NCBI RefSeq assembly: GCF_050003625.1
Contig: NC_134398.1
Coordinates: forward strand, 204,277,313 to 204,341,312
Length of the DNA stretch: 64,000 nucleotides
Direction of reading: 5' to 3'
Source: Haematobia irritans
Taxonomy: Eukaryota; Arthropoda; Insecta; Diptera; Muscidae
The stretch's first letter is position 1. The number at the start of each line of letters is the position of its first letter. The notes under the pieces are model-generated. The model was not told the origin of the DNA. It did no database searches and worked only from the letters and a program-made list of their open reading frames with translations. The translations under genes were made by a program, and so were the position numbers. Shown in pieces: positions 58,456 to 64,000 of the stretch.

Positions 58456-59480
58456 AGATCTATCCCATAATTAGATCTGATCATATCAAATTCGATCTCT
58501 TAATTTTTACTCCGAAAACATTTTTCACCTTAAATTTTCTAAATGACTTTACATCTGCTATATTTTCATCCACAAATGTATAGAAACCGCATTGTATATT
58601 AACCACATTTCATAGTTTAATGTGAGAATATTGTAATCAGCAATATTTTCACAATTGTGGTCATGTGCTGAAAAATATATGTCACCTGTTCAATCTATAG
58701 TTGGTTAATAGGCAAAAATCAGAAGACAACGATGATGATGACGAAGTATACAGAAATGACATTTACTTGTTAAGAAAGTAAGCTAATTACTTCTTGAAAC
58801 CAATATATTAAGTAAGACACAAGAACAAGACAAATATGAGGCCATCAATAAATTCCAACGTCCGTCAATTTGCTGAGGGACCCCTTGAAACAATAATTGA
58901 ATAAATTCACAACAGTTAGATGTCAACTGAATTCTTCGGTTTTTTTTCGAATTTTGTGGAATGACAGGAAACCGCAATATTGTGGTTGTATCAATAATAC
59001 CAGCTTGAATGCTTTATCCATAATTGTTGTGGAAAGTCTTATTTCTAGTATCTCACTTTCAATTGATTCACAACCTGTATATTGATTATTTCAGTATTGT
59101 ACATACATATATTGATTTTTTTCCATTATATTAAAAATTCTAACAAAAGTAGGTTAAACTTGAATATCAATAGGTTATTAAAGTGTATCAGTAACATCGT
59201 TTAGTTATGTCCTATAGCATGTAGTTTTTCCGAATAGTGTTAGTATTCAAATCTTTAAGACACTGTGGTGCTTTTGACGACTATTTGGCAGTTCTTCATG
59301 AATGTAGTTTTTCGAACTAGTAAGTTTTCAAGAAACCTGGAACTTAACATTGGCAAAACTTACTTTACGCTTGACCGAGATTTATGGAGATCTAATAGTC
59401 TTATAAATGTGCATAAATATTTTATTAGACAGACAAAATGAAATCAAATCCTTGGACTTCGTATTCGTCGCCATGCAGTT
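58456..59480. other. Intergenic, no gene seen
   Basis: No coding sequence, RNA gene or repeat family recognised. Confidence 0.35.
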
Positions 59481-59483
59481 TAT

Positions 59484-60278
59484 GAACGCAAAGAAAAAAA
59501 AAACGTTTGGAAAACGTGTACCGAAAAGGTTTTTCTTTTGTTAGAGTTTTTCGAATTGCTTCGAAAAGTATGCACTTTTATCACCAAAATGTTTATTTTT
59601 TTAATAAATAAAGTTATTTTTGAAGCAAGAACACAGTCCATTTCGTTTATATCAAACACTGTTCTTTTCTGACTTTAGGTTTTTAATAAGACAAATTTTA
59701 CATTTCATAGTAAAAATTTAATATAGTAGAATGTAATGTTGAACATTTTTTCGGAATCTTCCGACCCTTGGCATGCAAGTCGGACGTAGCAACCACTACT
59801 CCACGGTGCCCAACTAAATGTATTTTTCTGTTAAATAAACTTTGTTTAATCGACTCGTGGGCGCCGCAAGCTATGCTATATAAATATAACTTGTATGGGT
59901 AATTGTCTATTGATGACAATAACGGCTACGTAGCTCAGTGAATAGTGTGTTGGCTTACAAATTGCATGGTCCGCGGTTCGATTCTCCGTCCAGGCGAAAG
60001 GTAAAAAAATTAAAATTTATAAAATCGTATAATTTCTTCTACATTGTTTGTATTACAGAAAAAGCGCTAAGAACTAAAAAACTTCGTTGAAGTGAGAAAG
60101 ATGTGAGTTAGTCTTTATGAAATTGTTTTTACATCCTGGAAAAGAATAAACGTTTATCACGAAAAGTATATACTTTTCTTCCAAATACACTTCCTTACAG
60201 CGAAAAGCAAATGAAAAACGAACTTTATTTGTCTAAAATTTCTTTTGGGAGGAAAGAATTATTTTTTTGCGTGTATAT
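59484..60278 (+). mobile_element. Compound TIR element carrying two opposed tRNA-like SINE heads, copy 1
   Basis: Outer ends ACGCAAAGAAAAAAAA and TTATTTTTTTGCGTGT. Inside, 59755-59820 is a minus-strand tRNA-like unit (TTGGCATGCAAGTCGG, CCACTACTCCACGGTG; its B-box is decayed). 59927-60110 is a plus-strand unit (GCTACGTAGCTCAGTGAATA A-box, GCGGTTCGATTCTCCG B-box) with the tail also seen at 13555. The anticodon-loop-like CTTACAA would read as tRNA-Val(TAC)-like. The same order recurs at 63365-64000. Confidence 0.7.
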
Positions 60279-60539
60279 TTTTTAATTTTGTTATTTCAAT
60301 GTTATAAAGCAAAAAATGTGGAAAATAACATCAAGTTTTACAATCAGTTTAAATTTGTTCGAATTGACTATCTTTGTCATGAATTATGATGGCCTTCTAT
60401 GGGCCGACAATAGCTCCGTTCGAGTACCTGATAATTTTTGATAATTATTACAAATTTTTACTGGAAAAGCCAGCTAAAGAGAGCCAGGGAGAGAGGTATC
60501 GAATTTGACATTTAAGATGAAGAGAAATTTATAGTTTTT
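60279..60539. other. Unassigned
   Basis: AT-rich, nothing recognised. Confidence 0.3.
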
Positions 60540-61200
60540 GCCAGTGTTGCCAGTATTTTTCGGGCTTCTGTCCCCAAAATAGGACGCTTTCATCCCCAAT
60601 TTAATTTAAAAATTTCCACAAAAATCCCAGATAGAATTTTTTTTTTGAAAAAAAGTAAGGGAATATGATCTGCTGTAAAAAATCCGTCATAATTTAAAAA
60701 TTGGAAAAATGTGCAATTTTTGTTATACCAGTTTGCAAGTTACAATAAGGTTAAGATTTCAGGAGACGGGTGCTCAAAATATTGTCTGGTACAATCCCTC
60801 ATCAGAAATAATTATTGGTATAAAGAGTCATCGCATTTTAATTATATGCAAATCTTCTTCTAAATTCTCGAGACCGAGTCCTTACGAAATAATTTCACAA
60901 TAGTACAAAATTTCTTAGGAAACAATGTAAATTGTAATGTAGCTCTTGGAATAGAAGTTTTTTTATATTTTGAAGATTTTCTGTACTTCTTTAAGACAAT
61001 TTTTAAGCATGTAAAAGTAAAAAAAATCATATAAACCATAACACACAACCTGATTTATTATCCTGACAAGATTTCGAAAATTCCCCAAATTTATGGAAAT
61101 TCCCCAACAAATCCCCAAGCCCCCAACTCCAAAGTGTTGTCCCCATCCACGAAAAATTGTCCCCGATTTGGGAAAAGTCCCCAATGTGGTTTTAATAGGT
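60540..61200. repeat. CCCCAA-rich dispersed repeat (GTTGCCAGTATTTTTCGGG)
   Basis: It opens CCAGTGTTGCCAGTATTTTT, CTTCTGTCCCCAAAATAGGA and closes with a series of TTCCCCAA, ATCCCCAAG, TTGTCCCCATCC, AAAGTCCCCAAT motifs. No ORF; probably a non-autonomous element. Called from internal structure, with no second copy in the window. Confidence 0.45.
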
Positions 61201-61214
61201 TTGAATGCTGTAAA

Positions 61215-61485
61215 TTAGTTCATGCATTGTTAGAAAAATATGTTTTTCATATGTTCCGATATAAACAAAATGTGTTTAGGGCACTATTTTAAAACACAAT
61301 ATATTTAAGTGCAAACATGTAATGTTCCTAAACTAACACTAAATGTTTAGGACATCTATGTTAATATGTTAGAATATATTATGTTTGGGGCATGAATGTT
61401 TCATAAAAATTATATGTGTGACTGCAAACATATATAAATTTACAAATTTCGACTAAACATATATATGTTGTGATATTTTATTCAA
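61215..61485. repeat. AACATAT-rich dispersed repeat, copy 2
   Basis: Extended match to 13195-13445 (CATATGTT, CACAATAT, AATGTT..TAAACTA, TTAATATGTTAGAA). Confidence 0.6.
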
Positions 61486-61603
61486 AGCGACAGAGAGAGT
61501 ATAGAAAAAGAAATAGAGATGGAAACCGGGAGAGTTGACAAAAGATATCAACATAACACAGCGAAAGAATCAAAAGAGAACAATTTCTGTGAAACCGCTT
61601 GTA

Positions 61604-62754
61604 CACGCAGGGAAGAAACATGATTGTCACAATCTTATTCGAAGAGCAAAATAATATGATAGGAACTATTTTTGCGGCGACCATGTAACATTTTAACCTG
61701 CAACCATGTTGGCTCAGTGAACATGGTTCTAAGAAAAATACAATTGTCCTCATCTAAAATGTTATTATATTGATAAAAAGAATTTTGTTTCCATTAAAAG
61801 ACAATGGTCACGATCTAAAATGTTATGTTATTCGTCAAAAATGTTTTTCTTCTAGTTAAAAGAACATGGTCACAACCTAAAATGTTTTGATTTTTATGAA
61901 AAAACTATTTTCGTCGTCGAAAAAAGGACGCCACTTGAGAAAAGACAACACAAAATCAATTTTATTTATTTGTTTTTATTTATTTATAAACTAATTCATT
62001 GCTTATTTCTATTTATAATGTCGAGCAAGCAAACATCACATATTTTTACACACTCTAGTTTGGTTCAATTTCAACAATAAGTAATCATTCCATATTTACT
62101 TCGTGCCCATCAAATGTACAAACGCAGACATCATGTAACTGCAAATAAAAATAAATTATACCATATATCAAAATGCAGAACAAAAACCAGGTACATTTTT
62201 TTCAACTACACTTTCCTTTTTTGTATTCACATAAAACCACGTGCCATTTGTGAATAAATAAATTAACACAAAACACAATAATTCCGTATTCTCCGTCCAT
62301 TCCAAGAAACAATCAACACACGACTGACGCGCAAAATGAAAATCGTGTGTACCTGCTCAATGTTTTTATAAAATTCTTGTCGCTGCAAAAAAATTAAAAA
62401 ATTAAATGGTCACGAAAACAATGTACATGGTCTTTATGGCCATGTAATGGTTGTATACATGTCTATACGTAAACTATAAAAATACTTTTTTCTCTGCAAA
62501 AAAGTAAAAAAAATGAATGGTCAGGTACATGATTTTCCTGACCATATAATGGTCTCCAATTCTATCATTTAAATGATAGAACATGTTTGCGGTATTTGAT
62601 AACCATTCAAATGCTTATTGCCAACATATATTTTTCTCCGCTCGAAAATTATTTTTACAAAGACAAAATACATGGTTTTCGCGACAATTACATACTCTAA
62701 ATAAGCATTAAATGGATGCGGCAACCATGTCCAAACATGTTTTTTCTGTGCGTG
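61604..62754. mobile_element. TA-flanked TIR element, CACGCA ends, 1.15 kb
   Basis: Left CACGCAGGGAAGAAACATG and right ACATGTTTTTTCTGTGCGTG, with TA on both sides. The interior has many ACATGGT/ACCATGT motifs in both orientations and three AAAATGTT...ATGGTCAC blocks (61755-61890). No ORF. The ends resemble those of the foldback MITE at 21202 (CACGCAGAGAAGG). Confidence 0.75.
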
Positions 62755-63175
62755 TATGTTGTTTCGGAAAACTGTTTTATGATATGGCCAAAAATTTAAT
62801 ATGCTTAAGTCTAAATATTATTTAATTTGAATAACGAGAATAGACATTCGGAACCAAGAGAATTGACATTTGAAAAAAAAAACAGCATATGTTTTCTTCT
62901 TGAGAGCAGCATTTTATGTATGTGTGGACATTTGTTTTGTTTATCATTTTGGCATTATGGGCACAATTTTTTTCTTGGTTCGTTAAAAGAAATCAGGGGT
63001 CTTCATAAAAATAACGAAAGGACACTATACTCTTTTTAGAGTTGGGACAGTAAAATGAAATAAGGAGGAAATAGTGAAAAATTACACAGTAAAATGTATA
63101 AAAACAAAGTTTAGTTCCTCTTTATTAATAAGTAGTCCACGAGGAGTTGACGGACACCTTCAAATATAAAAGCGG
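62755..63175. other. Intergenic, no gene seen
   Basis: Short ORFs only, none recognisable. Confidence 0.35.
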
Positions 63176-63364
63176 GCATTAAGTTCGAGTTTTGCAGCTA
63201 AAACAATTTAAAAAGTTTATTTTCTTTAAAATGAATTATTAAAGAAAAATAAAAGTCATTTTAGAGCAATGGTGTTAAATGCTAGTAAAAAACTGTTCAC
63301 GCCTAAATAAATTTATATTTATATTATAAAATTATTTATGTATGTTTATACTCGACTCCACGTT

Positions 63365-64000
63365 CTTCTTTTGTTAGAGTTTTTGAATTCCTTCCAAATT
63401 TTAAAGTTTTGTACCAAAAACAGTTTTTTGTTACAAAATTTTTATTTTTGCAATAAAAAAATAATATTTTATCCAAAAATCAGTCAATTTCGTTTATATC
63501 AAGCACTGTTACTGACTATAAATCTTTAATAACCCACATTTCGAAGTTTCATTATAAAAATTTAATATAGTATAGATATAAATGTGTAAATTAAAAAAAG
63601 TGTTTGGTCGGAGCAGGGATTGAACCCACGACCCTTTGCATGCAAGGCAGACATGCTAACCACTGCTCCACGTGGCAAACAAATGTATGTTTCTGTTAAA
63701 TAATGTTATGTTTGCATGGGCTCGTAGGCGCTGCAAACTATGCTATATAAATGTAACTTATAACGATAATTGTCTACTGGTGACTATAACAGCTACGTAG
63801 CCCAGTGGATAGTGTGTTGGCTTACAAACTGTATGGTCCTCGGTTCGATTCTCCGTGCAGGCGAAAGGTAAAATTTAAAAAAATGTATAAAAGTGAATAA
63901 TTTCTTCAACATTATTTGTATTACAGAAAAAGGTGCCAACAATAAAAATATTTCGTGGAAGTAAAAATTACAAGTATGTTAGGGAATGAGCACAATCGTC
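63365..64000 (+). mobile_element. Compound element with two opposed tRNA-like SINE heads, copy 2 (cut by window end)
   Basis: Colinear with 59540-60110. TTTTGTTAGAGTTTTTGAAT and TTTCGTTTATATCAAGCACT are followed by a minus-strand tRNA-like unit (63605-63672: GGGATTGAACCCACGACC, CATGCAAGGCAGACATGC), then TGGGCTCGTAGGCGCTGCAA. A plus-strand unit follows (63788-63965: GCTACGTAGCCCAGTGGATA, TCGGTTCGATTCTCCG). Here the minus-strand B-box is intact. Confidence 0.75.

Noticed and set aside
59927..60000. Possible true tRNA-Val gene
   Set aside because: A- and B-boxes and a plausible anticodon loop exist, but the acceptor stem does not pair well, and the unit recurs at 13555 and 63788 with a shared tail, so it is a tRNA-derived repeat.
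61604..62754. Possible autonomous transposon with coding capacity
   Set aside because: No ORF above about 90 codons and none with transposase motifs; it is non-autonomous.

Overview
The window reads as nuclear DNA of a higher (muscoid) fly. It is AT-rich, its genes have short phase-consistent introns, and most of it is transposon and minisatellite sequence. Two decayed copies of an irritans-subfamily mariner very close to Himar1, the element first described from the horn fly, point to Haematobia irritans or a close relative such as Stomoxys. That species call is inference. No bacterial, viral or CRISPR content was seen.

Genes are few and small. (1) At 1022-1273 (+) lies the last exon of an SPRY/SOCS-box protein, probably SPSB3-like, with a clear elongin BC-box. 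(2) At 6713-7495 (-) is a complete three-exon SelT-like gene encoding a 201-residue ER thioredoxin-like protein with CYSC in place of the Sec motif. (3) At 10301-11293 (-) is a complete two-exon Rpn11, the proteasome lid deubiquitinase, 308 residues with an intact JAMM motif. (4) At 46582-47568 (+) is a 329-residue first coding exon of an unrecognised Ser/Thr-rich protein. A phase-compatible terminal exon candidate sits at 54229-54360, which would make a 6.7-kb repeat-filled intron. A coding-like island at 3.6-5.0 kb could not be resolved into a gene.

Mobile DNA dominates. Four nearly identical ~930-bp copies of a DD41D Tc1/mariner-type element (8.7, 22.0, 29.6 and 33.4 kb) all lack the N-terminal DNA-binding region but keep the catalytic core; the 22-kb copy keeps an intact 237-codon ORF. 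A second, older DD41D family lies at 12.5-13.1 kb, and mariner C-terminal relics lie at 55.3-55.8 kb. Small TIR elements are everywhere: a TTAT-flanked piggyBac-like MITE (11965-12492), a hAT-like element packed with CGTGAG motifs (52965-53518), a CACTA-ended palindrome with a TAG duplication (42331-43567), and several TA-flanked MITE families, many nested. tRNA-derived SINE-like units occur at least seven times.

The most striking non-coding feature is a 29-bp minisatellite centred on TTTCTATAGAAA. It occurs as many arrays up to ~2.8 kb long and is joined repeatedly to three different flanking 'head' sequences. Arrays before 6.1 kb run in one orientation and those after 31 kb in the other. 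Several TA-specific elements have landed in the CTATAG of array units. At 57.2-58.1 kb a 156-bp stretch of a MITE is present as an identical inverted copy between two (TA)n tracts.
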